Assembly: GCF_024139115.2 (NCBI RefSeq)
Contig: NC_085139.1
Location: 141,941,271 to 142,005,270 of the forward strand
Length of the DNA: 64,000 nucleotides
Origin: Armigeres subalbatus
Lineage: Eukaryota; Arthropoda; Insecta; Diptera; Culicidae
Reading direction: 5' to 3'
This document shows, in pieces, positions 21,490 to 33,205 of the stretch; position 1 is the first letter of the stretch, and every line of letters begins with the position of its first letter. Under the pieces are notes generated by a model. The model ran no database searches and was not told the origin of the DNA. It saw nothing but the letters and a program-made list of their open reading frames with translations. Both the position numbers and the translations under genes were made by a program.

Positions 21490-22210
21490 GTTTATCGTTT
21501 AGCTTCTTCTTAAAGAAATCCTTCTGCTGGATTATTTCATAATGATAGACTGTTCCAATATTAAGCGTTCCTTGAACCGTTTCTTACCAATGCGCTCACC
21601 ACAGTATTTCCCATTCCCCGCCGATGGATACCCGGAATGCTTTACCACCAGAAATTGTTTGATGATTTTCACTAGGAAGCTGGGCAGATTGCACATGTAG
21701 AGACCATCATGCCAGATGTTGTTGAAGGCTTTTCGAACGCTCAGCAGGACCATGGCGGATGTTTTAGACTAGGGTCAGTTGAACAACGGCAAAAACTAAA
21801 CTGTTTCTCGAGTAAGATGTTGTTTTGTTCGGCAGATTCGAGTAGCCTGCGGTAAATTGCCTTTTCAGAAAGCTTAGATAACGCTGTGAGAAAATTATGG
21901 CTGATGGGTCAAAAGCTTTTAAAGGAGGTTGGGCCCTTCCTAGGTTTTTTTTTTATTGGAATTACTTTGGTTGACTTCCAGGCTGTGAGGAAGTAGCTAA
22001 GCCGGAAGCACTGAATGAAACTCATGGCAAGATGGCCAGCTGTCATCGCCAGCACCTGCGAGAAGTCGTTGGTGGCTGACAGCAGCTTCAATCGGACTGA
22101 TAATGTTTTGTCCAAGACTGTGTGAGCATTCTTCTCTGCCAGTTTTATAAAGAAATCTATATTCCATAAAGTCATTATTGTCTAACGGGATGAACGCCGG
22201 ATTCATTTAT
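21490..22210 (-). pseudogene. Jockey-clade reverse transcriptase fragment
   Basis: From about 22175 downwards: a charged linker, FRLSYFLTAWKSTKVIPIKK with P-T-S-F-K-S-F (motif 0/1 region), then after a deletion MVLLSVRKAFNNIWHDGLY (motif 3, D replaced by S in the usual LLDVxKAFD) and LVKIIKQFL. The loss of the catalytic aspartate and several frame breaks show that it is dead. Confidence 0.65.
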
Positions 22211-22289
22211 TGTATTGCAGCGGCACGGAAAGTGACCGCTGCAAGAATTATTTGACAGCAGTATGTCTACCTAGGCGCCTACTTTCTGT

Positions 22290-22800
22290 GGTATAAATTT
22301 CATGGTGTTTCGTGCAGCGAGTCAAAAATTATTCCAAATGGAAGCCGAGAGGAGAAAAAAGCTGCACACCCCCGTTGATAATCCTGCTCATCGACGGTGG
22401 AACCTACGTCAAAATGGATTTAGGATAGCTTCCTGGCCGAAAATTCTGCATGGCGACGGCACGTGGAGTTGTTCCTGCGAGATTAAGTTTGCTTTTATGG
22501 ACAAATTTGCTAAAACACTGATGATTTATCGAGGGATATGCAGCTGCAGAGCAAAGACCAAAGTGTTCGTGACGAATAAGACGATGAACTCTAAGTAGCA
22601 CAAGGAAGAATGTTTCAGAAACCTCGTACTAAGTTTCATGAAAGCCCATAAAGGTCCCGTGAAGTTTTGGCCAGATTTTGCGAGTTGCCACTACAGCTGG
22701 GAAGTCATTCAGTTATACCGCGATAATAACGTAGATTTCAACAATAAAAACATAATCCACCCAAATACCCGTTGGGGCATTAGTTGGGACATCGCTTACC
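22290..22800 (+). pseudogene. Tc1/mariner transposase remnant (ITmD37E-like)
   Basis: The plus frame from 22302 reads through WNLRQNGFRI, YRGICSCRAKTKVFVTNKT, then a TAG stop, then HKEECFRNLV and GPVKFWPDFASCHYSWEVIQ, ending NNVDFNNKNIIHPN. The FWPD-ASCHYS block carries the second catalytic Asp of the mosquito ITmD37E-type transposases. The catalytic Glu (RPIEKYW in the family) is lost because the sequence diverges after IIHPN. No TIRs were found around it. Confidence 0.65.
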
Positions 22801-22849
22801 TGAGGAACCACTGGTAAATATTGGTCCCACGCCTACGAGATAGCCTCCT

Positions 22850-23190
22850 CGATAGAATTTAGTTGCTGGTCGATGTTTTCAGGCGTCTCAGGGTGCTCCT
22901 AGAAGTTGATCTTGTCATCCCTGTGGCGTCCCACCGGCCGAATCTCGATAAAGAATCTGCGAGTAGCACTACTTACTTTTGTCTGGTTCTGATGGTCACG
23001 ACGATGGTCTAAGGTGGAAAAAGGCCGAGTCTCCGCAATGCGGGTTTATATGTACGAAGTGTGTGGAGAGTATTCATGAGAAAGCCGATGATTGGTCTCC
23101 AAATGCTATCTAGCAGGGGTGAACATAAGTACTGACAGCCAGTAGGAGTGCAAATTAATAGGGTGGTCTATATCCCACATCTTCCTCTTT
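22850..23190 (-). repeat. Retrotransposon-derived repeat shared with 26104-26493
   Basis: The block with cactacttacttttgtctg, acgacgatggt, cgagtct, ggagagta and ctgacagccagtagga is repeated at 26104-26380. Both seem to be antisense pieces of a non-LTR element (pre-reverse-transcriptase region upstream at 22850-22960), but no diagnostic protein motif is visible. Confidence 0.5.
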
Positions 23191-23279
23191 CTCAGTAAAT
23201 AAGCAAAAACATAGAAAACACGTTGAAAATAAATTTAAATTTCCCAAATTATACATTTATTTGAATTGAATTTTCTACA

Positions 23280-23890
23280 CGACGTACTTAGCTACCAAGA
23301 TGCAGGAGATTTCTTCTCTCTCACGGGTCGTTGACTAACTGCGTCCTCCGGCGAGATGATACTGCTTCCATTGGATGTGTTGTTGTCGTCTTATCGCCAT
23401 TGGTGAACCTTCTTTGTTTGCGTAACATGTCTCTTCAAAATCTGACCATCTAGGCTACTCAGCACAAGGCTACCGTTATGCCCTTAATTATTTCTTGTAA
23501 CACGTGTTGTACACAGCAGCTGCAGTCATAGCCCTGTTTACTTGCTTTATATAGCATTCGACTAAGCAATTCTGCTGTGGGAATAAAGGAGTAGAGAATA
23601 TTCTTTCTATCCCCCTCTCGATGCAGTATCGTTCGTATTCAGTGCCACTGAACGGTGGACCATTATCCGTATGGATACTTTTTGGAAATCCTTCGCGCTC
23701 AAAGATTTCATCCAGCACTGGCCGGGTAGAGTCGAAGCTCGTAGACTTTACTGGTCGAGCGGTCAGGAATCTGGAGCGGTAATCCACGACAAGCAAGATT
23801 GAAATGCCTCCGAACGTTACGTAGCGTCCATTGAAATCTATTCCGATTGATTCCCAGACCGGAGCGAAAACTAACTCTTTTCATTATGCA
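23280..23890 (-). pseudogene. LTR-retrotransposon integrase core fragment
   Basis: The minus frame, from about 23880, reads VFAPVWESIGIDFNGRYVTF, LLVVDYRSRFLTARPVKSTS, FPKSIHTDNGPPFSG, and STPLFPQQNCLVECYIKQVN. This is the DDE integrase core: D of VVDY, D of HTDNG, and E in the L-V-E box. The usual QNGLVER is changed to QNCLVEC. A stop follows CYKK. Further decayed C-terminal text (KRHVTQTKKVHQW) extends to about 23290. It would insert cDNA into the genome in a Ty3/gypsy-like element. No LTRs seen. Confidence 0.75.
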
Positions 23891-24159
23891 TAACTGAGGA
23901 TATCCTACAACAAATGTACATATAAGTACAAAATATCGCAAGTCAGTCAAAAAGCCGATTACTCGAAATTGGAATCAAAATGCTCTAGAAGCAAATGAAT
24001 CTGGAAAAAACTACTTATTTTTTTATGCCTCACACATTATGTACTAAAATCAAATAACTCAGTTAGAATGCGATTGAATAATGAAAATTAAAGAGTAAAT
24101 CTTTCCCCTTAGATCAACTTCATTGAACACTTTGAAGAATTTTGAATGTAAGTTGTCCG

Positions 24160-24270
24160 AAATTTATTTTTTCCCGGTTCATGTCCTGAATTCCCGGTTT
24201 TTCCCGCTTTTTCCCGGTTACTTCAATTTCCCGTCTTTTTCCCGCTTTTCCCGTTTTTCCCGGTTCGGGA
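24160..24270. repeat. TTTCCCGG-rich irregular tandem repeat
   Basis: Recurring ttcccggtttttcccgc words about 8-16 bp apart over about 110 bp. It makes a spurious FS-rich ORF (24123-24383). No gene. Confidence 0.6.
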
Positions 24271-24779
24271 CTAAACCGAAGGAATTTCCGAAGAAAAATC
24301 AGAAGAAACCTTATAAGGAAATTTCTAATAAATCTCTACAGACATTTACAAAAGAATTCCTAACGCTTTCAATTAAAAACTGAGGAAATGCTAGTTGAAA
24401 AGTTGAAAAGCAGGCCAAGTTCCATTTGGAATGTAAAGCCATTGAAGAAGAAGAAGAAGAGAGATTTTCTGCCCCCATCTGGCTCATCTCTATTGAGCAG
24501 TTTTTTCAGGAATTATTTTTTTAAATTCCTTCCAGATTCTCTTTCCTCAAAATTCAAAATTTTTCAAAAAATCAAATGGAAATTCCTGCACAAAACTCTA
24601 AATACCTATATTTTTCAAAAACTTCTCCAAAAAATCATTTAAGACTTCTCCAGAACTTTAGTCCTTAAAAAATTTAAAAATAACATCCGTTACTCTTTAA
24701 ATTTTTGAAATAATTCTTAAAATGAACACCAAAAAACATTTAAAAAGAATGTATTACTGAAAGATTTTCGAAATGAACT

Positions 24780-25320
24780 CATGAAGGCATTTACGAATGA
24801 ATTTCTGCAGGAGGTTCTGAAAGAATTCCCGGAGAATGTTTTAAAAGAAATGGTGAGAAAAGTTCTGCAGAAATTCTTTGGCGTAAATTTGAAGGAATTC
24901 CTTACGCAATATCTTGAAAAATTTATTTAAGGAATTCATATAATAATTGCCAAAGAAATTTCAAAGGGTGGAATTTCGGAAGGATTTCTCAAAGAAATTT
25001 CCAAAGGTATTGCTTTAAAAAAAATCCCAAACAATTTTTGGAGAAACTACCAACGGAATTTCTTTAGAAATTATTTAAGGAGTCTCCGAAAGAATTTCCA
25101 ACGAAATTTCCGTAGGAACTTTTGCAACCATTTTCGTATGCATTCCTTAAATAATTCCGAATAAAATTTGTAAAGGATTTTCTAAAGAAATCGGTAATGA
25201 AAATTCTGAAGGAATCTTCGGGGAAATTTCGTTAGAAATTTCCGAAGAAATACATAAAGAAATTACCGGAAAAAATCCTGAAGCAATTTTCTAATGTTTT
25301 TAAAAGGAAACTTTTCGGAA
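24780..25320. repeat. Degenerate minisatellite of gaaggaatttc-like words
   Basis: About 540 bp made of loosely repeated ggaatttc/gaaattcc words with spacing of roughly 12-24 bp. It looks like a much older relative of the 24-bp minisatellite at 27914-29437. Confidence 0.55.
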
Positions 25321-26103
25321 CTAAATAAGTTTACTAAATACTAAGCGGCGAGGCGACAACATCCCAGCTCTGGGTTACAGTAGCAGTTAATAAGAAAAGA
25401 AGAAGCGTTTTCAACTGATGCTCGTAATATAGGTACCAAGTGGTTTTGTCAATCATAATCTAAAATTGATTTAAAAAAAAAATTAGTTACTGGTGAAAAA
25501 AACTGAAAAGGATTTAATAACTTTGCTAAGTTTTGCCAATTAGGTCATATTGATTTCAATAAATAAAAAAGTAAAGACTGTCAAGGTAATGACTGTGCTA
25601 CTAAACTTGATATTCCTGAACTGCCTTGCCTGCCAGATACTATGAAAATTGTTTAGGTGCCTGACTGAATGAGGTCCTGGTTTAAATGAATCCCAACAAC
25701 CAGTTAAACAATTTATGTAATATTTTACTAGATAAAGCATCGTTCAAACTCTAAACAAATCAACCAACTTAAGTATTAATTAACCAAGACAATGTATGTC
25801 ACTACACTGACTAAGAGACACCATCACGTGAGGTAGATTTGAAAATGAATTCTGACGAGTTTCACCTTAACATGAATTATCATAAGACAAGTTTAATACT
25901 ATTCCAATTAACTCCACCACGTTGTGTAGCTTTACAGATACGTATTTCGACCTCATCTGTTAGACCGTGTTCAGTGTCTCGTGCTTGACTCGACTCGACT
26001 CAAGTTAATTGATTTTTTTACTGCGGCGCGCCGACCCTAAATCGTCGGCGGCGGCGGCGTGAGTAAAACCACCGGCGGCGTGGCGCGGCGGCGCACAGGT
26101 CTA
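25321..26103. other. Unassigned DNA ending in a GC-rich CGG patch
   Basis: AT-rich with no gene, then a short patch at 26025-26100 rich in ggcggcg/gcgcgcc words. A similar GC-rich accgc/cgccacc patch sits at 29575-29645. Confidence 0.4.
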
Positions 26104-26493
26104 AGTGGCACTACTTACTTTTGTCTGCGTCTGGTCACGACGATGGTCCAAGGTGGAAAAAGGTCGAGTCTCTCCGCAATGAGGGCTTATGTGTACGAAG
26201 TTTGTGGAGAGTAGTCATGAGAAAGCCGTTGATTGGTCTCCAAATGCTATCGCAAGTCGAGCACATCTGTATATGGAGACCCATATACAGATGTGCTTGA
26301 CTTGCGGTTAGCGGCAGTGAACACAAGTACTGACAGCCAGTAGGAATGCAAATTAATAGGTGGTCTATATCCCACAATCGCCACACTGTTGCAACTAATC
26401 CCAGTTGGCACGATGGTAGTTGCATCGGGTAAGATGGTGTCGATTTACTGAGACACCACCTCCAGTACCACCGGATAGTAGTGGTCAGAGCTG
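26104..26493 (-). repeat. Second copy of the 22960-23190 repeat, with small palindromic insertion
   Basis: Matches 22960-23190 by eye, but carries an extra perfect-looking hairpin at about 26263-26308 (arms cacatctgtatatgg and complement, loop agac). It continues to gtggtcagagctgag, a word also at 21150, tying all three blocks to one retrotransposon family. Confidence 0.5.
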
Positions 26494-26589
26494 AGTCCTT
26501 ATTATTATTATTATTGGTTTATTAATTAAGGCTCAGGCGTTTTCTGAAAACTTTGCGGAGCCAAATACAATTTAAATAATAAAAAGTGA

Positions 26590-27430
26590 TTAACATTCGG
26601 GAGAAAACATCTTGTTAATTATTTTGTGGTCTTTCAAGAGCTCTTGGAGCGGTGGATCCAGATGAAGCAAATTGTGCCCGACACTGGCTCGCCTTGAAGT
26701 CGTTAACAAACTGCGAACAGTTTGCAATCCCGAACGTCCTTTCAATATACTCGTCGAGTCATCGTCAATATCCGGTATCTGCTTCTCTGGCATCTCGTTT
26801 ACTTCCTACGTCTGACTTTATTCTTCTTGATGGTCTCCAATAGTTACTTGACATAGGAAGCACGTGTTCTTCAAACCGTCATGAAAAACTTTTACTTTCT
26901 GATAGTTGACTTCAATTGACTTCAATTGAGGAATTTCCTTCTTAATTTCATGTACTGTACACATCCACAGTTTTCCTATTAGCATACTTCGTTGATTCCG
27001 CATTTCTTCGAAGCGATTCTAACATAACTGACTCGGAAATAAATTTGATGCAAGTGCTTCTATTTTTCTTCTTCTAGTTTGTATATTGCTTCCACATCCG
27101 ACACATGACAAGTCCAAACACTTCCCGAATTCAGCAATATCTAGCAAGAACGGCCAAGGTGAATCGATTGTGAAACGGAATTCGACCATATTAATAAATA
27201 CTTCACTCATGACGATACGTTTATATTTGCTCATGTAAAGTAACAAAAAGAAAATAACCCGACGATGCGCACTGGCGCAGAACAAAGCTATCGGCAAACA
27301 ATTGAAACGAAATAATAAATCCGGCAGAGCACAGCTGTAGTCGTATGCGACAGATGCCGAGTAACTGAGCTGAGTGTTTTGTACACAGTAAAAAATAAAA
27401 AGTAATATCACATCAGATTTGATGCACATC
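26590..27430 (-). pseudogene. Possible ORF1-like remnant with a Cys-rich end
   Basis: Minus-strand pieces read NMVEFRFTIDSPWPFLLDIA, then KLWMCTVHEIKKEIPQLKSI, VFHDGLKNTCFLCQVTIGDH and MPEKQIPDIDDDSTSILKGR. The C-x2-C-x4-GDH pattern resembles a partial zinc knuckle, and the tone is that of a Jockey-type ORF1. Stops separate the pieces and the family is not recognised firmly. Confidence 0.35.
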
Positions 27431-27913
27431 ATCCCCGTCGTAAATAAGGTGCTTTATTACATCTGAATGATGTAGTAAAAAGTTGACGTACTTGATATTT
27501 CGTTCTCAAATTAAAACGATGTAATACATTTTCGACGTAATATTTTTGACGTAATTGAATAAACGACGTAAAAACCGGATGGGATGAATCCCGCTTCCGG
27601 AAGCAGGGTTAGGGGAATTCGGATTATTTCTTTCATGCTGGAAAATATATTTTCAGAGGATCCAATTTTACATTTTATTTATTTTTGACACATTTTTTGT
27701 TTCTACAAATAATAATTCATACATTTACTCAATTTTTTATTTTGATTTTAAGCATGATATTTTTAGTTTTAAATCAATTAAAATCAATCAATCAATCAAA
27801 TAAATTATCAATTCTAAATTATAGTTTCGATTTCAAATATGAAAATTTTAATTTTTAAATTGTTATTTCATTTTGAATTCCAATGTTTAAATATCCCAAT
27901 TCATTTAGGGAAG

Positions 27914-29437
27914 ATTCATTAATTCTTCTGGAAGTTCCTCCAGGAATTCCTCCGGAAGTTTCTCCAGGAATCCCTGCGGAAGTTCCTCCAGGAATCTCTC
28001 CGGAAGTTCTTCCGGAAGTTCCTCCAGGAATTCCTCCGGAACAACCTCCAGGAATTTATCCGAAACAACCTTCAGGAATTCCTCCGGAAGTTCCTTCAGG
28101 AATTCCTCCGGAAGATTCTTCAGGAATTCCTCCGGAAGATTCTTCAGGAATTTCTCCGGAAGATCCTTCAGGAAATCCTCTGGAAGATCCTTCAGGAATT
28201 CCTCCGGAAGATCCTTCAGGAATTCATCTGGAAGATTCTTCCCTTCAGAATTTCCTCCAGAAGATCCTTCAGAATTTCATCCGGAAGATCCTTCAGGAAT
28301 TCCTCTGGAAGATCCGTCAGAAATTCCTCCGGAAGTTCCTCCAGGAATTCCTCCGGAAGTTCCTACAGGAATTCCTCCGGAAGTTCCTACAGGAATTCCT
28401 CCGGAAGTTCCTACAGGAATTCCTCCGGATCAACCTTCAGGAATTCCTCCGGAACAACCTTCAGGAATTTCTCCGGAAGATCCTTTAGAAATTCCTCCGG
28501 AAGATCCTCCAGGAATACCTCCGGAAGTTCCTCCAGGAATTCCTCCGGAAGTTTCTCCAGGAATTCCTCTGGAAGTTCCTCCAGGAATTCCTCTGGAAGT
28601 ATATCCAGGAATTCCTCTGGAAGTTCCTCCAGGAATTCCTCTGGAAGTTCCTCCAGGAATTCATCTAGAAGATCCTCCAGGAATTCCTTTGGAAGTTCCT
28701 CCAGGAATTCCTCTGGAAGTTCCTCCAGGAATTCCTCTGGAAGTTCCTCCAGGAATTCCTCTGGAAGTTCCTCCAGGAATTCCTCTGGAAGTTCCTCCAG
28801 GAATTCCTCTGGAAGTTCCTCCAGGAATTCCTCCGGAAGTTCCTCCAGGAGTTCCTCCAGGAATTCCTCCGGAAGTTCCTCCAGGAATTCTTCCGGAAAT
28901 TCCTCCAGGAATTCCTCCGGAAGTTCCTCCAGGAATTCCTCCGGAAGATCCTCCAGGAATTCCTCCGGAAGATCCTCCAGGAATTCCTCCGGAAGATCCT
29001 CCAGGAATTCCTCTGGAAGTTCCTCCAAGAATTCCTCTGGAAGTTCCTCCAGGAATTCCTCTGGAAGTTCCTCCAGGAATTCCTCTGGAAGTTCCTCCAG
29101 GAATTCCTCCGGAAGTTCCTCCAGGAATTCCTCCGGAAGTTCCTCCAGGAATTCTTCCGGAAGTTCCTCCAGGAATTCCTCCGGAACAACCTTCAGGAAT
29201 TCCTCGGGAAGAGCTTTCAGAAATTCCTCCGGAAGATCCTTTAGGAATTCCTCCGGAAGATCCTCCAGGAATACCTCCGGAAGTTCCTCCAGGAGTTCCT
29301 CCGGAAGTTTCTCCAGGAATTCCTCTGGAAGTTCCTCCAGGAATTCCTCTGGAAGTTCCTCCAGGAATTCCTCTGGAAGTTCTTCCAGGAATTCCTCTGG
29401 AAGTTCCTCCAGGAATTCCTCTGGAATTTCTTCCAGG
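27914..29437. repeat. 24-bp minisatellite, about 63 copies
   Basis: The unit is ggaagttcctcc plus aggaattcctcc with scattered C/T and A/G variants; a GAATTC site recurs in most units. Period 24 is a multiple of 3 and the unit has no stop in any frame, so several long ORFs appear on both strands (EELPEEFL, IPPEVPPG, NSWRNFRR patterns). These are artefacts: no start context, no unique ends and equal openness on both strands. The 5' third (27914-28480) is more diverged than the centre. Confidence 0.9.
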
Positions 29438-29651
29438 AATGAATCGAGATGAACTATCTAATGAACTTATGGAAGAACTTCCTTACGAACTTGTGGTGGA
29501 ACTTCCTGAGAATTGATTCAGAAACTTTTGAAAAATCTGGCGAAGTTTTGGCGCTTGAAAATAGTTCACGCGAACCCACGCCGCCGCCGATCAGCAACGG
29601 TGTGACGCCACCACGCCACAGCCGCAGGCACCACGCCACACCGTCACACTA

Positions 29652-29952
29652 TTATAAATTATAAATTATAAATTATAAGTTATAAGTTATAAGTTATAAA
29701 TTATAAATTATAAATTATAAATTATAAATTATAAATTATAAATTATAAATTATAAATTATAAATTATAAATTATAAATTATAAATTATAAATTATAAATT
29801 ATAAATTATAAATTATAAATTATAAATTATAAATTATAAATTATAAATTATAAATTATAAATTATAAATTATAAATTATAAATTATAAATTATAAATTAT
29901 AAATTATAAATTATAAATTATAAATTATAAATTATAAATTATAAATTATAAA
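29652..29952. repeat. 7-bp microsatellite (ataaatt)n
   Basis: About 43 copies of ataaatt, almost without error after the first few ataagtt variants. It lies directly after the minisatellite and a GC-rich 70-bp patch. Confidence 0.95.
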
Positions 29953-30280
29953 TAAACAAATAACAAAGAAAAATGAAAAATAAACATTAAAAATTATAAC
30001 TTCAAAATAATAATTAAAAATTTAAAATCAAAAATTAAAAATTAAAAATTATAAATTCAAAATTATAAAAAAAAATAAAAATTCGAAATTAAAAATTTAA
30101 AATTTAAAATACATAATTTTTTTTTAATTTAAAACCTTTAAATTAAAAAAAATATTAAAAAGCTTAAAAATTTAAAATTTATAATTTTAAAATACAAAAT
30201 AAAAAAAATAAAAATTAAAAATGAAAATAAAAATTGAAAATTAAAAAAAAGATTTTTTTCATAATTTTGTTTTTACGTCG
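29953..30280. repeat. Degenerate A/T-only low-complexity tract
   Basis: Aaaatt-type words without a fixed period, seemingly decayed relatives of the adjoining microsatellite. Confidence 0.7.
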
Positions 30281-30327
30281 GTTCAGCGCTCTAACTCATT
30301 TTGCTTACGAAGATCATGAGATTTAAA

Positions 30328-30460
30328 GTGCGGTCAGAGTAGACGCGAAGTGCGAAGCGAAGCGTCCATACCATTTGACAGCTCCTTATTATTGACTGTT
30401 GCTCCTTTGTGTGCAGTTTTCGCGCGGCGTCGCGTAGACGCGTCTACTCTGTCAGGCACA
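30328..30460. mobile_element. About 130-bp MITE with TIRs
   Basis: Left gtgcggtcagagtagacgcg and right cgcgtctactctgtcaggca are imperfect inverted repeats. The interior has no coding capacity. It directly precedes a MITE family C copy. Confidence 0.6.
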
Positions 30461-30464
30461 TTAG

Positions 30465-30616
30465 GGGTCGTTCAACAATGATGTCACAGTTTGTATGGGG
30501 GGGGTATCTAAGATTTTGTGACAGTGCATGTACTAGGTATACAAAACAGGGTTACATAGGGGGGAGGGGGTCTAGAAATCCTAAAAATTAGTGGACGTCA
30601 TATTTGAATCACCCCT
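30465..30616. mobile_element. MITE family C, diverged copy
   Basis: Outer arms ggggtcgttcaacaatgatg and its complement-like atttgaatcacccc; interior with gggggggg and ggggggaggggg runs and a gtgacag word as in the other family C copies. Confidence 0.5.
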
Positions 30617-31165
30617 TACGCGGTTCACAATTGGTTTCAAAAATAAAAAAATTGTTGCCAAAATCGAATGGGGTCTGTATTGAGAATAATCACTTTTTCG
30701 TTGATTTACCGGGTAGCTTAGGAGTTTCCCATTTCCTGCTAGCAGCCGTTCAGTCGCACCACTTCTCCACCGTTTTGCTTAGAGCCAAAAACACCGAAAA
30801 TTGAACACTGACACGATACACTCCGGAATACCCGTTGGCTGGACACTTGTTCGTAAAATTCGGCGATGACTGCAACAATAATATTTCAAAATTGCAATAA
30901 ACCTCCTGCCGATCGGAAACTTACCTTTTATCCTGAATCTAATTTAATTCATCCTGAAGTTTACAAACACTCGATTCCCGTAATTATATTTAAACTCCAT
31001 GCTTTGCTATTGAACACTTAAAACGAACTTTGTTTAAGCTTTAAGTTTAAGCTCCGCACAACAAGTTTTTCTCCACTCACCGACATGTTCGTCAACCAGC
31101 AAACAGCAATATTTTCTTCTGACTGACAGTTCGTTTCGAGTGACGGGTTTGAGTGCGATTCCTGC
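30617..31165. other. Unassigned interior of the 4.1-kb TIR element
   Basis: No ORF of note, no satellite, and no promoter signal I would defend. Confidence 0.4.
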
Positions 31166-31689
31166 AATGTTCTGCAATTTCACGTTGATTTAACATAATA
31201 TACAACATAAGTATGCAATATTACGCTTCTTTTACAACTGACATGATGTGCATCATTTTATGTGTAAGAAATTACCGATTTATAGAGGTAATGTTACGTA
31301 CTTTGCGTGCAACCGAAAAAATATTTTGTCCGTTAGATTTTACGTTCAGTTATGTAATAAAACATCGAATTGACTTGAAAATACATCAAATCGGATATTA
31401 CATAGGTTTTTTAAGTACATTGACCAATGTTACGTCATGGGATATTAACATTTTTTTTGCTGTGTACACCACGGGCTGGAAGCATTGTTGTCCGTATTGG
31501 AGGGGGAAATATCCAGATTTGTATGGGCTCCGGATCGGCTCAACCGAGTGTGAGCATCCAGGCTCAGGACGGTGTAGTATCCTTTCCCCAAGTCTCCAAC
31601 TAACGTCATACGTCAATGATTTTAAGCTGACAACTTAATGGAGTGACGGGACGCTCAACACGGTGTACCACAGAGGTGGAAATTGCTTG

Positions 31690-33205
31690 TCGTTCAACTT
31701 ACTTACTCACTTATGGATCCTGTACACCTCCGGTGGTGCAAAGGGCCGACTTAAAAGATCTCCATACTGAGCGTTGCCCGGCCATCGCTTTAACCTGTTG
31801 CCAGGTTAGATTTCGGTCGACTTCTTTTATTTCTTTATTGAGGCTTCGCCGCCATGAGCCTCTGGGTCTGCCTCTGCTGCGATGTCCCGCTGGGTTCCAG
31901 TCTAATGCTTGTTTACAGATTTCGTTTCCGCCCCTACGTAGAGTGTGGCCGACCCAGCCCCACTACCGATCCCGAATTTCTGTTGCTATCGGCCTCTGGT
32001 GCCAACGACGATGGAGCTCGTTGTTTGAGATACAGTTGTGAGGCAACCAGGCCCGAATTATATACCGCAGGCATCTGTTAATGAACACCTGCAGCCGTTG
32101 AGTGTTCTCCACTGATACACACCATGTTTCGCTAGCGTATAACAGCACAGATTTCACGTTAGAGTTGAAAATTCGTATTTTGGTGCGTTCACTTATCTGC
32201 CTGTTTTTCCAGATATTTCTTAAACTCGCAAAGGCAGCCCTTGTCTGACGCCATTTGGCTACCAAGATATTGGAAGCTTTCAACATTCTCCACTGGTTGC
32301 CCGGCTACTGTGAAACTGGAAGGAGTTACCGTGTTTACATCCAACGATTTGGTTTTGTTGACGTTGATGACTAAACCTGCCGAGGAGGAGCGCTCGGCAA
32401 GGTCGTTGAGCTTACTCTGCATATCAGAGCGTCGTTGCGCGAGGAGTGCAACGTCATCAGCCAATTCGAAGTCGTTTAGGTGCTCCATGGTTAAAGGCTG
32501 CCATAACAGCCCGCGGTTTGGTTCAAGGTCAATCGCATCTACCTGAATCTCATCGATTACGATGAGGAACAGTAACGGTGACAGAACCAGAGCCTCAAAT
32601 ATTCATCTTCATGAAGCAATTTCAGTCCGAATTTTGACAAACATCGCATGATTATTCAAAACATAGAATGATATAGTCAGATGACTACTCCACCAACTCA
32701 TTCATTCGACTGTCACTGAATGCGCTTGCTATGTGCAGAAAAAAACATAATTAGCATTGTTTATATTGATGTTTACCGTTGAAAGTGCCTCGTGGATGAA
32801 AATCAGATTCAGTTCTATGTGATAAATTACTTTACTTATTTAAAACGTGTTCAGATTTCAGATAATTTATCAATTTGTAGAATGTGCATAAATATTCAAT
32901 GACTAATATTCAACCGAATATTGACAGTCCAGAGCCGACTATGAATGTATCTGGAAGTGAGCTGACAAGTGAAGAGAGGTGGACGTCACCAAAAATTTTC
33001 GATTATTTTACACTCTGGACAGAACACATCCTTGCCTCACACCAGCTACGACCCGGATAGGGTCGGACAAGACCCCATTGTGCATCACTCTACACGAGAA
33101 GGCCTCGTACTGTGCCTCGATGAGGCCGATAATTTTCTCAGGAACTCCCTTGCGTCTCAGGGCGCCCCACATATTCTCGTGATTGAGACGGTCAAAAGCT
33201 GTAGA
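31690..33205 (-). pseudogene. Non-LTR retrotransposon reverse transcriptase and C-terminus (ADD type)
   Basis: Minus-strand order: 33205-33025 KAFDRLNHENMWGALRRKGV and VVAGVRQGCVLS (motifs 3-4); a MITE; 32580-32190 SPLLFLIVIDEI, MEHLNDFELADDVALLAQRR (catalytic ADD) and NVNKTKSLDVNT; 32286-31970 RNIWKNRQISERTKIRIFNS, ASETWCVSVENTQRLQVFIN. A shorter C-terminal part runs on towards 31700, ending near a possible tail of acttactt repeats. One deletion and several frameshifts; not active. The clade is not assigned firmly. Confidence 0.75.
32587..33017. mobile_element. 431-bp MITE in reverse transcriptase, 7-bp TSD
   Basis: gacagaa flanks both sides (32580-32586 and 33018-33024; eighth base t versus g). 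Terminal repeats ccagagcctcaaatattc and ccagagtgtaaaataatc are imperfect inverted copies. Excision rejoins the frame at the conserved GCVLS-PLLF motif. The size and TSD fit a hAT-like MITE. Confidence 0.7.

Larger units (their letters stand above)
27380..31469. mobile_element. 4.1-kb non-autonomous element with terminal inverted repeats
   Basis: The left end (tgtacacagtaaaaaataaa, then aatatcacat) and the inverted right end (tgtacacagcaaaaaaaatg, then aatatcccat) are imperfect TIRs. Subterminal zones on both sides share ttacat, gacgta and gatgcacatcat words in opposite orientation. The inside has no transposase, only two satellites, AT-rich DNA and two MITEs. A TA target is possible; the TSD is not decisive. 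Confidence 0.55.

Noticed and set aside
28411..29516. Long ORFs of 174-275 aa rich in Pro/Glu or Leu/Glu
   Set aside because: They are translations of the 24-bp satellite, open on both strands, without unique sequence or start context.
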